A stretch of 42,804 bases of DNA. Source: UBA7332 sp051652645 (GTDB taxonomy: Bacteria; Bacteroidota; Bacteroidia; Bacteroidales; UBA7332). A program made the translations under genes and the position numbers. Location of the stretch: NCBI GenBank assembly GCA_051652645.1, contig JBOFUP010000049.1, forward strand, positions 1 through 42,804, given 5' to 3'. Positions 34,895-42,771 of this stretch are shown piece after piece. The first letter of the stretch is position 1. The number at the start of each line of letters is the position of its first letter. The notes beneath the pieces are model-generated. The model made no database searches. It worked only from the letters and a program-made list of their open reading frames with translations, and was not told the origin of the DNA.

Positions 34895-35930
34895 ATTTGA
34901 CTTACTGTCAACAGTAGAGTATGGTGGTTGCTCAGCAAAACTATCACCCAAAGAACTTAGTAAATTACTTCAAGATATACCTCTACTAAAAGACAATCGC
35001 ATATTAGTAGATATTGACACACACGACGATGCCGGTGTATTCAAAATAAATGACACAACAGCTCTAATAGTCACAACCGACTTCTTCCCTCCTGTTTGTA
35101 GCGATGCTCTTGAATTTGGAGAGATTGCTGCTGCTAATTCCTTGAGTGATGTATATGCAATGGGCGGAACTCCTATCCTATCACTCAACCTGACAATGTT
35201 CCCTTCCTCTAAAATACCACTAGATATATTGAAGGATATACTTCTTGGAGGACAAAGTAAAATCAACGAAGCTGGTGCATTTACCATGGGAGGTCACACT
35301 ATAGACGACTTCCCTCCTAAGTATGGTTTAGCCGTTGTCGGGACTGTACATCCAGATAATCTAATTACAAATAGTGGACTAAAAGAGGGTCAAAAGCTAA
35401 TTCTGACAAAACCATTGGGTATAGGGGTAATAATTGCGGCAAAAAGGCTAGGTATAGCCCCAGAGGATAGTTATAAAGCGGCTCTTGAGCAGATGAAACT
35501 TCTAAACAAGAAGGGTGCAGAATTGATGCAAAAATATGGAGTGAGTGGTGCTACAGACGTCACCGGATTTGGATTGATAGGACACGCCTTCAAGATGGCT
35601 CAATCATCTGGTGTATCAATACAAATTGAATCAACAAAACTCCCACTTCTTCCAACCGTTATGGATCTTCTTGAAGAGGGATGCATACCAGGTGGGGCAT
35701 TCCGAAACCTAGATTACTCCAAAGAATATGTACACTTTGCACAGGAGCTATCTACTGAGTTAAAGATGCTAGCCTGCGATCCTCAAACTTCTGGGGGACT
35801 ACTGATGGGTGTGGATGCAGACAAGGCTGAGTCTCTTCTAAAAGAGCTACACCTCTCAGGAATACATCCAGATGCTTCAATTATCGGAGATGTTATACCT
35901 CAACGAAACAAATCTCTATACTTACTATAA
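34884..35930 (+). CDS. selD: Selenophosphate synthetase
   Basis: This 348-residue enzyme makes selenophosphate, the donor for SelU, from selenide and ATP. The catalytic pair is C16 and K19 in YGGCSAKLSP; this is the cysteine form, not the selenocysteine form. Other signatures are DDAGVFKINDTTALIVTTDF, IAAANSLSDVYAMGG, MGGHTIDD and VSGATDVTGFGLIGH. The frame is open back to 34845, but I chose the ATG at 34884. It puts the catalytic residues where E. coli SelD has them and overlaps the DUF3343 stop by 11 bp. It is the last gene of the operon, and its stop abuts that of the convergent acetyltransferase gene. Confidence 0.96.
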   Translation: MKSEFDLLSTVEYGGCSAKLSPKELSKLLQDIPLLKDNRILVDIDTHDDAGVFKINDTTALIVTTDFFPPVCSDALEFGEIAAANSLSDVYAMGGTPILSLNLTMFPSSKIPLDILKDILLGGQSKINEAGAFTMGGHTIDDFPPKYGLAVVGTVHPDNLITNSGLKEGQKLILTKPLGIGVIIAAKRLGIAPEDSYKAALEQMKLLNKKGAELMQKYGVSGATDVTGFGLIGHAFKMAQSSGVSIQIESTKLPLLPTVMDLLEEGCIPGGAFRNLDYSKEYVHFAQELSTELKMLACDPQTSGGLLMGVDADKAESLLKELHLSGIHPDASIIGDVIPQRNKSLYLL

Positions 35931-36464
35931 CTAACCCACTCTTTTGCCCAATATAGATAGACTCCTCTCCACACCGTCGAGCTCTGCTATATTGGGCAAA
36001 TTAGCCCATTGCTCAAAATCTAATCGTCTAAAAAGATTTAGGCTTGGTAAATTATGAGAAAAGATAAAAGCGAGAAGAGTCTTAATCCCATACTTAGGTG
36101 ACTCTTGAACACTATACTCAAGCAGTCTGATTCCTAAACCTCTCCCTCTATATTCAGGAGCTATATAAATACTTATCTCAGCCGTGGCATTATAGGCTGG
36201 CCTACCATAAAATGATTGAAAACTAACCCATGCTATAATAATTGAGTTGTCGTCCTCAATCACCCAAAGCGGCCTACTATAAGAATTATGATCCTCAAAC
36301 CACTTCACTCTACTCTCAACCGATACCTCCTCCGTATCAGCAGTTACCTCCCTAGATAATATTGTCGTATTGTATATCTCCACTATTCGTGGCAGATCAC
36401 AAACAGCAGCATCTCTAACTCTGAATCCGGAATTCTTAATCATTATTCTATCCCTGTTTGGCAT
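35931..36464 (-). CDS. GNAT acetyltransferase, phosphinothricin-acetyltransferase-like
   Basis: This 177-residue protein should transfer an acetyl group from acetyl-CoA to a small amine; the native substrate is unknown. It begins (after an alternative start M8 at 36443) FRVRDAAVCDLPRIVEIYN. The CoA-binding motif is YIAPEYRGRGLGIRLLEYS and the late strand is LAFIFSHNLPSLNLFRRLDF. The intervening SRVKWFEDHN and EISIYIAPEYRGRG are typical of the Pat branch. It converges with selD with no gap, so its tail and the selD tail may overlap on opposite transcripts. No terminator is seen between them. Confidence 0.9.
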   Translation of the reverse strand: MPNRDRIMIKNSGFRVRDAAVCDLPRIVEIYNTTILSREVTADTEEVSVESRVKWFEDHNSYSRPLWVIEDDNSIIIAWVSFQSFYGRPAYNATAEISIYIAPEYRGRGLGIRLLEYSVQESPKYGIKTLLAFIFSHNLPSLNLFRRLDFEQWANLPNIAELDGVERSLSILGKRVG

Positions 36465-36571
36465 AATAATTTATTAGGATTGTGCATCGATAATGGAAAT
36501 ACTAGAGCCCCTAAATTACTATTTTTTCTGACCTTAGATATATTCACCTTGAAGTAATTACTCAAGAAAAT

Positions 36572-36703
36572 CTAGATTCGACCATTCCTGGGGCTAAACA
36601 CGACACCCTTTCGTCTCAATAAGAACAACTTCTGCATTGTAATGAACCATTCCTGCATCAAAGATGTCCCCTCTAAAAAATCATTGACAGCGTAGTTATT
36701 CAT
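36572..36703 (-). CDS. Doubtful 43-residue peptide
   Basis: An ATG-started frame reading MNNYAVNDFLEGTSLMQEWF, then a basic stretch LFLLRRKGVV, ending at 36572. Amino-acid composition looks protein-like, but there is no family match I know and no -7 element. The start lies in the palindrome CTCTTAAGAG. It may be a small gene, a remnant, or chance within a structured region. Confidence 0.22.
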   Translation of the reverse strand: MNNYAVNDFLEGTSLMQEWFITMQKLFLLRRKGVVFSPRNGRI

Positions 36704-36764
36704 CTCTTAAGAGGTGAGCAATTATATTTACCTTACATACTATATGGTAGATAGCTTGTTAAGA

Positions 36765-36860
36765 AGTAAAGTGAAAAATGCAGGGAGTTTTGGGTAAAAC
36801 CTCTGAGGGATAACACCCAAAAGCCTAAGAGATTCACCCCTTATCTCTTAGCGTTTTACT
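36765..36860 (+). ncRNA. Candidate structured RNA with a three-way junction
   Basis: Three nested stems can be drawn on the plus strand. The outer stem AGTAAAGTG (36765-36773) pairs with CGTTTTACT (36852-36860), including two G-U pairs. Hairpin A is TTTTGGGT / ACCCAAAA (36788-36795 / 36815-36822). Hairpin B is CTAAGAGAT / ATCTCTTAG (36825-36833 / 36843-36851). Hairpin B abuts the outer stem, as in stacked junctions. The G-U pairs work only on the plus strand. No promoter or known family is recognised. Confidence 0.35.
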
Positions 36861-37067
36861 ACTTATCTCCGTGCAAAAGTGATGTTATGCTACTGCGTTT
36901 TCAGAATTTGGCGAGTTAGGGAGTGAGTAACTACTAGTTAGGCTAAGGTTAACTGATGGCTAGGCAGTAGTTAAAGAGCTAGCAAATCTCTTTTTAGGGA
37001 TCCAAGAGTAAGGTATATGAGTTAATCAAGGGAATGGATTTAACAATCTACTCTTAAAAAAGCAGCA

Positions 37068-37193
37068 AAATCATCACACAGAGTCTTAGTTTTGATGATT
37101 TCTATTGCCACATTGCAACACTCTCTAATTATCAACCCATTGCGGGTGGCAATAGCGTGTGTAGATAGGTGGCAATAGAATCCTATCTACACC
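37068..37193 (+). repeat. Hairpin cluster with repeated, alternately pairing arms
   Basis: Three contiguous stems are visible: AAATCATCA / TGATGATTT (37068-37101), CTATTGCCAC / GTGGCAATAG (37102-37155) and GTGTAGATAGG / CCTATCTACAC (37159-37192). GGTGGCAATAG occurs twice (37145-37155 and 37168-37178), so the arm at 37102 can pair with either copy. The arm at 37183-37193 can also pair with a further copy of GGTGTAGATAG at 37313-37323. These choices are mutually exclusive, like a conformational switch. Confidence 0.45.
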
Positions 37194-37651
37194 CATAACA
37201 TTTAGCTTAATACTATAGGCTATTTATGAGATTCAAACAATTATGGAGTAATTAAGAGAAACAAAGAAGAGATCAATGTAAAAATAAGAAGCTGAAAATG
37301 TTAATTACAAGAGGTGTAGATAGAGAAAACTTGATTTCCAACTCACAGAGTTGCGTAGCAAGATTCTACAAGTCAATTTTACAAAAGGGCAATATTCTAA
37401 CTACAAACACTTCATTTAATCTGCTTTACAACATTACTTTGATAGAGCATTATATTCTAACTCTCATTATAGAATATCTGATTTCATTTCTACACCATTG
37501 AAATCTACATAAGCACTCACTCCTCCGCAGAGTCATTCAAAAATAGATCTAGATGCAAGAGTGATAAAAGTCCATTATCGAGACTGAGTAAAAATATATT
37601 CGTAGTCATTATGAACATTTATCTACCCAACAAGTTTTAAACACGAATCAT

Positions 37652-37674
37652 TTATCCTATCTATGATAGGATAA
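37652..37674. repeat. Perfect hairpin beside the tRNA terminator
   Basis: TTATCCTATC-TAT-GATAGGATAA, a 10-bp stem with a 3-base loop. It lies immediately beyond the tRNA operon terminator, so the T tract is shared. Confidence 0.6.
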
Positions 37675-37676
37675 AA

Positions 37677-37713
37677 AAACGGGTAGTTGATCTAGTCGAT
37701 CAACTACCCGTTT
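37677..37713 (-). terminator. Terminator of the tRNA operon
   Basis: A perfect 16-bp stem (AAACGGGTAGTTGATC / GATCAACTACCCGTTT) with loop TAGTC, followed on the minus strand by a T run (complement of 37673-37679). It lies about 73 bp past tRNA-Leu. Confidence 0.88.
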
Positions 37714-37785
37714 AAATTTCACGAACTCTATTAGACAGAGTTAATGATCATCTATACTACCATGAGTAATAAACGATCATCTTAT

Positions 37786-37872
37786 TGGTGCGCAGAATGA
37801 GACTCGAACTCACACGACCGAACGGCCACTACCCCCTCAAAGTAGCGTGTCTACCAATTCCACCACCTGCGC
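37786..37872 (-). tRNA. tRNA-Leu (anticodon GAG)
   Basis: An 87-base cloverleaf with a long variable arm, as in Leu tRNAs. The acceptor GCGCAGG pairs with TCTGCGC; the D arm is GGTGGAATTGGTAGACACG; the anticodon loop is TTGAGGG with GAG; the T arm is GTTCGAGTC. The 3' CCA is encoded. It follows tRNA-Gly on the same strand. Confidence 0.95.
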
Positions 37873-37900
37873 ATTCTAAATAGAGCGAACTCTAAAAGAG

Positions 37901-37973
37901 AGCGAAAGACGGGACTCGAACCCGCGACCCTAACCTTGGCAAGGTTATGCTCTACCAACTGAGCTACTTTCGC
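37901..37973 (-). tRNA. tRNA-Gly (anticodon GCC)
   Basis: A 73-base cloverleaf. The acceptor GCGAAAG pairs with CTTTCGC; the D arm is AGCTCAGTTGGTAGAGC; the anticodon loop lies in CCTTGCCAAGG with GCC; the T arm is GCGGGTTCGAGTCCCGT. The discriminator base is U, and CCA is not encoded, unlike in the neighbouring tRNA-Leu. It is the first gene of the two-tRNA operon. Confidence 0.95.
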
Positions 37974-38020
37974 GTTTTATTTATCAAGTAAACAACTAAG
38001 AGTGTTACCCGATTGCGATA

Positions 38021-38051
38021 CAAAGGTAGTACTTTTTTCTTTCGCTCCAAA
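38021..38051 (-). promoter_or_regulatory. Promoter of the tRNA operon
   Basis: On the minus strand TTTG (38051-38048), a 19-bp spacer and TACCTTTG (38028-38021) match both elements of the Bacteroidetes consensus exactly. This is the clearest promoter in the window; the transcript should start near 38015. Confidence 0.85.
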
Positions 38052-38184
38052 TCATGGCAACTCTTTTTTCAGTGACTAAATGAGGTGAACAGGATGGTTT
38101 AGTGATGTAACAAACTACAAAACAATAAATTCGACGAGTAAAAAAAAAGAGGCGCGGAGACACAACTTTAACACTTTAAAACAT

Positions 38185-38192
38185 TATATTTG
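38185..38192 (+). promoter_or_regulatory. Candidate -7 element of marC
   Basis: TATATTTG, an exact TAnnTTTG match, 26 bp before the marC start. Confidence 0.5.
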
Positions 38193-38217
38193 CCAAAATA
38201 AAACACTAATACTTGAC

Positions 38218-38859
38218 ATGAACGACTCACTCTCTTTTGCACTCTTATGCTTCACTTCATTCTTTACACTAATCAATCCTCTTGGTGTAATGTCTATATT
38301 CATGACTCTAACAAAGGAGCTAACAGATGAGGAACGAAATAGGGCTGCACTTAAAGCGTGTAGGTTCTCATTTTTGATCATCTGTGCCTTTGCTCTCTCA
38401 GGGCAAATGCTATTCAAATTCTTTGGCATATCGGCAGACAGCTTTAGAGTGGTTGGGGGAGTGATATTCTTCATCATGGGTATGGATATGCTTCAAGCTA
38501 GATTAAGCGAGATCAAGGTCAAAAGTTCAGAGGTCAAAAGCTACGTTCGAGATATATCAATCACCCCGTTAGCAATACCTATGATTTGTGGACCTGGAGC
38601 TATTACAAATGGCATAGTCCTTATGGAGGATGCACAATTCCCAATGCAGGTTATAATTCTAATAGGAGTTATATTTGCCGTAATGGTGTTGACTTACTTT
38701 ATACTAAGAAGCTCTAGCACACTGCTGCGTATTATTGGCGAAACAGGAAACAATGTTATGATGCGACTAATGGGCCTAATAGTGATGGTTATCGCTGTTG
38801 AATTCCTCTTTGCTGGGCTCAAGCCTTTTGTCGTAAACATCCTAGAGTCAATACAATAA
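38218..38859 (+). CDS. MarC-family integral membrane protein
   Basis: This 213-residue protein has six predicted membrane helices and matches the MarC/YchE family. It shows CFTSFFTLINPLGVMSIFMT near the start. The second half repeats this with SITPLAIPMICGPGAITNGI, and FLFAGLKPFVVNI closes it. E. coli MarC was once linked to multiple antibiotic resistance, but that link was not upheld; the family may export small metabolites or amino acids. It has its own promoter and is followed, after 130 bp with a separate promoter, by pyrG. Confidence 0.93.
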   Translation: MNDSLSFALLCFTSFFTLINPLGVMSIFMTLTKELTDEERNRAALKACRFSFLIICAFALSGQMLFKFFGISADSFRVVGGVIFFIMGMDMLQARLSEIKVKSSEVKSYVRDISITPLAIPMICGPGAITNGIVLMEDAQFPMQVIILIGVIFAVMVLTYFILRSSSTLLRIIGETGNNVMMRLMGLIVMVIAVEFLFAGLKPFVVNILESIQ

Positions 38860-38912
38860 GCAACCACGCATTATTATGTTATGAAATATTGACTAACAAA
38901 TAACCTGAATAG

Positions 38913-38944
38913 TTTCCTGCTTTTGATTATTGTTGCTATTTTTG
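38913..38944 (+). promoter_or_regulatory. Promoter of pyrG
   Basis: TTTC (38913-38916, near -33 consensus), a 20-bp spacer, then TATTTTTG (38937-38944, exact TAnnTTTG). Its position forbids the in-frame ATG at 38930 as the start of pyrG. Confidence 0.65.
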
Positions 38945-38989
38945 TACCCCGTAGTTAACAAAAAGTTGAATCATCTAAAACAGATCATT

Positions 38990-40597
38990 GTGGCTGATAC
39001 AAAGTATATTTTCGTTACAGGCGGCGTTACCTCTTCGTTAGGTAAAGGTATTATCTCGGCCTCTCTTGCCAAACTTCTTCAGGCTAGAGGCTATAGTGTC
39101 ACTATCCAGAAATTTGACCCATACATCAATATTGACCCGGGCACATTGAACCCATATGAGCATGGTGAGTGTTATGTCACTGATGATGGACACGAAGCTG
39201 ATCTTGACCTTGGTCACTATGAGCGCTTCATCAACATACCAACCTCAAGAGCGAATAATATCACTACAGGTCGCATCTATCAGAATGTTATTGAAAAAGA
39301 GCGTCGTGGTGACTATCTGGGCAAAACTGTACAGATCATCCCTCACATCACAGATGAGATCAAACGTAATGTAAAACTACTTGGTCAAAAACACAAGTTT
39401 GACTTTGTAATTACAGAAATCGGTGGTACTGTTGGTGACATAGAATCTCTTCCATACCTAGAGAGTGTTCGTCAATTACGTTGGGAGCTTGGAAAAAACT
39501 GCTTATGTATACACCTAACCTATGTGCCATACATCGCAGCTGCTAAAGAGCTTAAGACAAAACCTACTCAACACTCTGTGAAGCAACTTCAAGAGGTGGG
39601 TATACAACCTGATATCTTGGTGCTTCGCACAGAGCATGAGCTAACTAACGACGTACGTCGCAAAGTGGCACTCTTCTGCAACGTTGAACCAGATGCTGTA
39701 ATTCAGTCTATCGACGTACCTTCTATTTACTATGTTCCTTTGAAAATGCAGGAGCAGCGTTTGGACGAAGTGGTACTTCAAAAAACTGGGCTACCGATCG
39801 GAGAGAAGCCAAATCTAGACACTTGGAAAGTATTCCTAGACCGTATGTCCACTGCCGAGAAAGAGGTTAAGATTGGTATTGTTGGTAAGTATGTTGAATT
39901 ACCTGATGCATACAAATCAATAAACGAATCACTATTCCAAGCAGCTACATACAACGACTACAAACTTAAGCTAGTCTTTATACACTCTGAAAAGCTAACT
40001 AACGAGAATGCTGCGGAGAAACTTGGTGACCTTGATGGTATTCTTGTTGCTCCTGGATTTGGACAGCGCGGAATTGAGGGTAAGTTTGTTGCTCTAAAGT
40101 ATGCAAGAGAGAATGATGTTCCAACACTTGGTATCTGTTTAGGTATGCAGTGTATGGTTATTGAATATGCTCGTAACGTATTGGGTATGGCAGAAGCCAA
40201 CTCGACGGAGATGGATATAAAAACTCCTTACAACGTGATAGATATCATGGAGGAGCAAAAAAATGTAACGGACAAAGGAGGCACAATGCGCCTTGGGGCA
40301 TACGAGTGCAACCTTATAAAGGGATCAAAAGCAGCAGAGGCTTATGGAAAACTAAACATTACGGAGCGTCACCGCCACCGTTTTGAGTTTAACAGTGAGT
40401 TCCGCCAAGCTTTTGAAGAGTCTGGAATGAAATGTGTGGGTACAAACCCTGACACTGGACTTGTGGAGGTGGTTGAACTACCAGAGCTTAAATGGTTCAT
40501 TGGTGTACAATATCACCCAGAATACAACAGCACGGTGCTTAATCCAAACCCATTATTCATCGGGTTTGTGAAGGCTGCCATAGAAAACAAGAAGTAA
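38990..40597 (+). CDS. pyrG: CTP synthase
   Basis: This 535-residue enzyme makes CTP from UTP, ATP and glutamine. The amidoligase domain begins KYIFVTGGVTSSLGKGIISA and shows FDPYINIDPGTLNPYEHGE, VTDDGHEADLDLGHYERF and ITEIGGTVGDIESLPY. The C-terminal glutaminase has APGFGQRGIEGK, the nucleophile in LGICLGMQCMVIEY, and VQYHPEY. I chose the GTG at 38990 and not the upstream ATG at 38930. The promoter's -7 element ends at 38944, the first extra residues have no family match, and GTG gives the usual short N-terminus. It is followed by yidC after 102 bp. Confidence 0.97.
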   Translation: MADTKYIFVTGGVTSSLGKGIISASLAKLLQARGYSVTIQKFDPYINIDPGTLNPYEHGECYVTDDGHEADLDLGHYERFINIPTSRANNITTGRIYQNVIEKERRGDYLGKTVQIIPHITDEIKRNVKLLGQKHKFDFVITEIGGTVGDIESLPYLESVRQLRWELGKNCLCIHLTYVPYIAAAKELKTKPTQHSVKQLQEVGIQPDILVLRTEHELTNDVRRKVALFCNVEPDAVIQSIDVPSIYYVPLKMQEQRLDEVVLQKTGLPIGEKPNLDTWKVFLDRMSTAEKEVKIGIVGKYVELPDAYKSINESLFQAATYNDYKLKLVFIHSEKLTNENAAEKLGDLDGILVAPGFGQRGIEGKFVALKYARENDVPTLGICLGMQCMVIEYARNVLGMAEANSTEMDIKTPYNVIDIMEEQKNVTDKGGTMRLGAYECNLIKGSKAAEAYGKLNITERHRHRFEFNSEFRQAFEESGMKCVGTNPDTGLVEVVELPELKWFIGVQYHPEYNSTVLNPNPLFIGFVKAAIENKK

Positions 40598-40645
40598 ACG
40601 AAGAGGATTTGACACCCTCTTTAATCATAGAAACAACTGACATCA

Positions 40646-40672
40646 GACCGGTGGGTTTTTGGCCCATCGGTC
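40646..40672 (+). terminator. Hairpin between pyrG and yidC
   Basis: GACCGGTGGG pairs with CCCATCGGTC (one G-U pair) around a TTTTTGG loop. The following sequence AATTGTCTTTATA is only moderately T-rich, so it may be a partial terminator that lets some transcription reach yidC. Confidence 0.5.
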
Positions 40673-40699
40673 AATTGTCTTTATACATCAAAACTCAAA

Positions 40700-42592
40700 A
40701 TGGATAGAAACACGATTATCGGATTTGTACTGATCGGGGCTATTCTTATAGGCTTCAACTGGTTTAACCGCCCGTCGCCAGAAGAGATAGCACAAATGCA
40801 ACAACAGCGCGACTCTATCGCTGCAGTAGACAAAGCAAAAGCAGCCTCTCTGACTGAGAACAAAACTGCCGAGCTTCAATCTTTATCTGAGAACAATATC
40901 TCAAACCTTGACTCTTTAGCCAAAGCTAATAGATTTGGTGAGTTCGTTATGGCAACTGAAGGTACGGATGAGGTAGTAAGAATTGAGAACAGCAAAATTA
41001 AATTAGCTTTTTCCACAAAAGGAGGACGACTTCTAAGTGCTGAACTAAAGGATTATAGAGCGCATGACTCTCTTCCACTTATGCTTTTTGAAAAAGAAGA
41101 GCTCAACTATGGGTTTACTTTTAAAACAGCATCTGACCGCATTGTAAACACAAGCAATCTCTTTTTTACTCCTATAGTTAAAGAGAATCAAATAACAATG
41201 CGTCTAACAGCTACTCCTAACTCTTGGATTGACTTCATATACACAGTTGCTCCTGACAACTATATGATCTCTCTTGATATCCAAGCTCGCAACATGGAGA
41301 ATCTGCTAGCTCATAATAGCAACTCTATTGATATGAGTTGGGATCAACTTCTGCGCCAACAAGAGAAGGGTCGCAAATTCGAACAGAGATATGCAAACAT
41401 CAACTATAAGTATACTCACGACGATGTTGAGACACTAAGCGAATCGAAAGATGAGCGTAAAAGTCCGGATGGTAAGGTCAAATGGATTGCCTACACTGAT
41501 CAATTCTTTGCTACACTTTGGATTGCTGAGAGTGACTTCACTTCTGTGAACCTTAAGTCTGAGGTTATTAACGACCCTACATCAAACTACCTTAAGAAGT
41601 ATCACTCTGATGCTGCTGTGGAGTTTGACCCTTCTGGACGTAAGTCAACAAGCTTCCAGATCTATCTTGGACCTAACCACTACCCTACTCTACGTAGTTA
41701 TGACGCTGAGCGTTTCCCTGAGGACAAATTGAAGCTTGACCGTATCATCCCTCTAGGTTGGGGTATAATGAGATGGATCAACAAATGGTTGGTTATACCT
41801 GTATTCAACTTCCTTGACAACTATATCGGAAGTTATGGTATAATAATCATGCTTCTTACACTATTTATCAAACTTATACTGTTCCCTCTGACATATAAGT
41901 CTCACATGTCATCTGCAAAGATGCGTGTTTTGAGACCTCAAATAGAGGAGATAAACAAGAAGCACCCTGGACAAGAGAATGCTATGGAGCGTCAAAAAGA
42001 GACTATGGCTCTATATAGTAGAGTTGGTGTTAGCCCAATGAGCGGATGCTTACCAATGGTACTTCAGATGCCTATACTTTTCGCTATGTTCACATTCTTC
42101 CCAACCTCGATAGAGTTGCGCCAGCAGTCTTTCCTTTGGGCACAAGACTTGTCGACATACGATGCTATTCTCTCTTGGAATGCAAATATTCCTTTGATCT
42201 CAACTTACTTTGGTAACCACCTAAGTCTATTCTGTCTATTGATGACAATAACAAACATCATCTCGACAAGATACAACATGGAGAATACCAATACTGGGCA
42301 GGAGCAGATGCCAGGGATGAAGATGATGATGTACACAATGCCGTTGATGTTCTTATTCATCTTTAACGACTATGCTTCAGGATTGAGCTACTACTACTTC
42401 CTTTCAACGCTTATCACAATTATTCAAACAACGATAATGCGTAGATTTATTAACGAAGATAAACTTCTAGCTACACTTCATGCAAATGCTAAAAAACCTA
42501 AGAAGAAATCTGGGTTTATGGCTAGACTTGAAGAGGCTCAGAAAATGCAACAAAAAGCTCTTCGCGATCAACAACAACGCAAGAAGAAATAA
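40700..42592 (+). CDS. yidC: Membrane protein insertase YidC
   Basis: This 630-residue protein inserts and folds inner-membrane proteins, with or without the Sec translocon. The N-terminal membrane helix is TIIGFVLIGAILIGFNWF. A large periplasmic P1 domain follows (about 75-350, e.g. FSTKGGRLLSAELKDYRAH). The conserved core shows SYGIIIMLLTLFIKLILFPL, YKSHMSSAKMRVLRPQIEEI and RVGVSPMSGCLPMVLQMPIL. The final helix pair ends YYYFLSTLITIIQTTIMRR. The C-terminal tail is long and very basic (KKPKKKSGF, QQQRKKK), as often seen in Bacteroidetes, where it can bind ribosomes. A strong terminator follows at once. Confidence 0.97.
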   Translation: MDRNTIIGFVLIGAILIGFNWFNRPSPEEIAQMQQQRDSIAAVDKAKAASLTENKTAELQSLSENNISNLDSLAKANRFGEFVMATEGTDEVVRIENSKIKLAFSTKGGRLLSAELKDYRAHDSLPLMLFEKEELNYGFTFKTASDRIVNTSNLFFTPIVKENQITMRLTATPNSWIDFIYTVAPDNYMISLDIQARNMENLLAHNSNSIDMSWDQLLRQQEKGRKFEQRYANINYKYTHDDVETLSESKDERKSPDGKVKWIAYTDQFFATLWIAESDFTSVNLKSEVINDPTSNYLKKYHSDAAVEFDPSGRKSTSFQIYLGPNHYPTLRSYDAERFPEDKLKLDRIIPLGWGIMRWINKWLVIPVFNFLDNYIGSYGIIIMLLTLFIKLILFPLTYKSHMSSAKMRVLRPQIEEINKKHPGQENAMERQKETMALYSRVGVSPMSGCLPMVLQMPILFAMFTFFPTSIELRQQSFLWAQDLSTYDAILSWNANIPLISTYFGNHLSLFCLLMTITNIISTRYNMENTNTGQEQMPGMKMMMYTMPLMFLFIFNDYASGLSYYYFLSTLITIIQTTIMRRFINEDKLLATLHANAKKPKKKSGFMARLEEAQKMQQKALRDQQQRKKK

Positions 42593-42633
42593 AAAAAATA
42601 ACGTCACAACACAAGTTGTGACGTTATTTTTTT
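42592..42633 (+). terminator. Terminator of yidC
   Basis: A perfect 19-bp stem (left arm AAAAAAATAACGTCACAAC) with an ACAA loop, ending in a T run. The A and T tracts are symmetrical, so it may act on both strands. Confidence 0.92.
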
Positions 42634-42665
42634 ATCAAAACAGAAGCTCAAAATATTATTTATTA

Positions 42666-42673
42666 TACCTTTG
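42666..42673 (+). promoter_or_regulatory. Candidate -7 element of the aspartokinase gene
   Basis: TACCTTTG, an exact TAnnTTTG match, 99 bp before the ATG. The leader contains a 14-codon frame (MVEFPKRIPLIYFL) that is not rich in Thr or Lys, so a classical leader peptide is not supported. Confidence 0.55.
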
Positions 42674-42771
42674 TGAACTTAATAGGAAAATGCGGTAGAA
42701 ATGGTAGAGTTTCCCAAAAGAATTCCACTAATTTATTTCTTGTAACTATTAAAATAATTGACAATTTGGAG

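Larger units (their letters stand above)
36465..37651. other. Gene-poor, hairpin-rich region
   Basis: More than 1.1 kb separates the acetyltransferase from the tRNA genes. I find no convincing protein gene. A 43-codon frame (36572-36703, minus) and a 67-codon frame (37298-37501, plus) are both doubtful. The region is instead dense in inverted repeats. They lie at 36765-36860, at 36928-36973 (TAACTACT / AGTAGTTA), in the cluster 37068-37193, at 37451-37477 (ATATTCTA / TAGAATAT) and in CAACTC-ACA-GAGTTG near 37340. Several are listed separately. Confidence 0.6.

Noticed and set aside
36570..36600. Resemblance of ATTCGACCATTCCTGGGGCT to the 3' end of tmRNA
   Set aside because: The T-arm pairing and acceptor partner do not form, and no tag-peptide frame or second half was found.
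37298..37501. 67-codon plus-strand frame beginning MLITRGVDRENLISN
   Set aside because: It runs through several hairpins and a repeat copy (37313-37323), has no -7 element and no recognisable motif; more likely open by chance in an AT-rich, structured region.
42680..42771. Possible leader peptide before the aspartokinase gene
   Set aside because: The 14-codon frame is not enriched in Thr, Ile, Lys or Met and no terminator/antiterminator pair follows, so attenuation is not supported.
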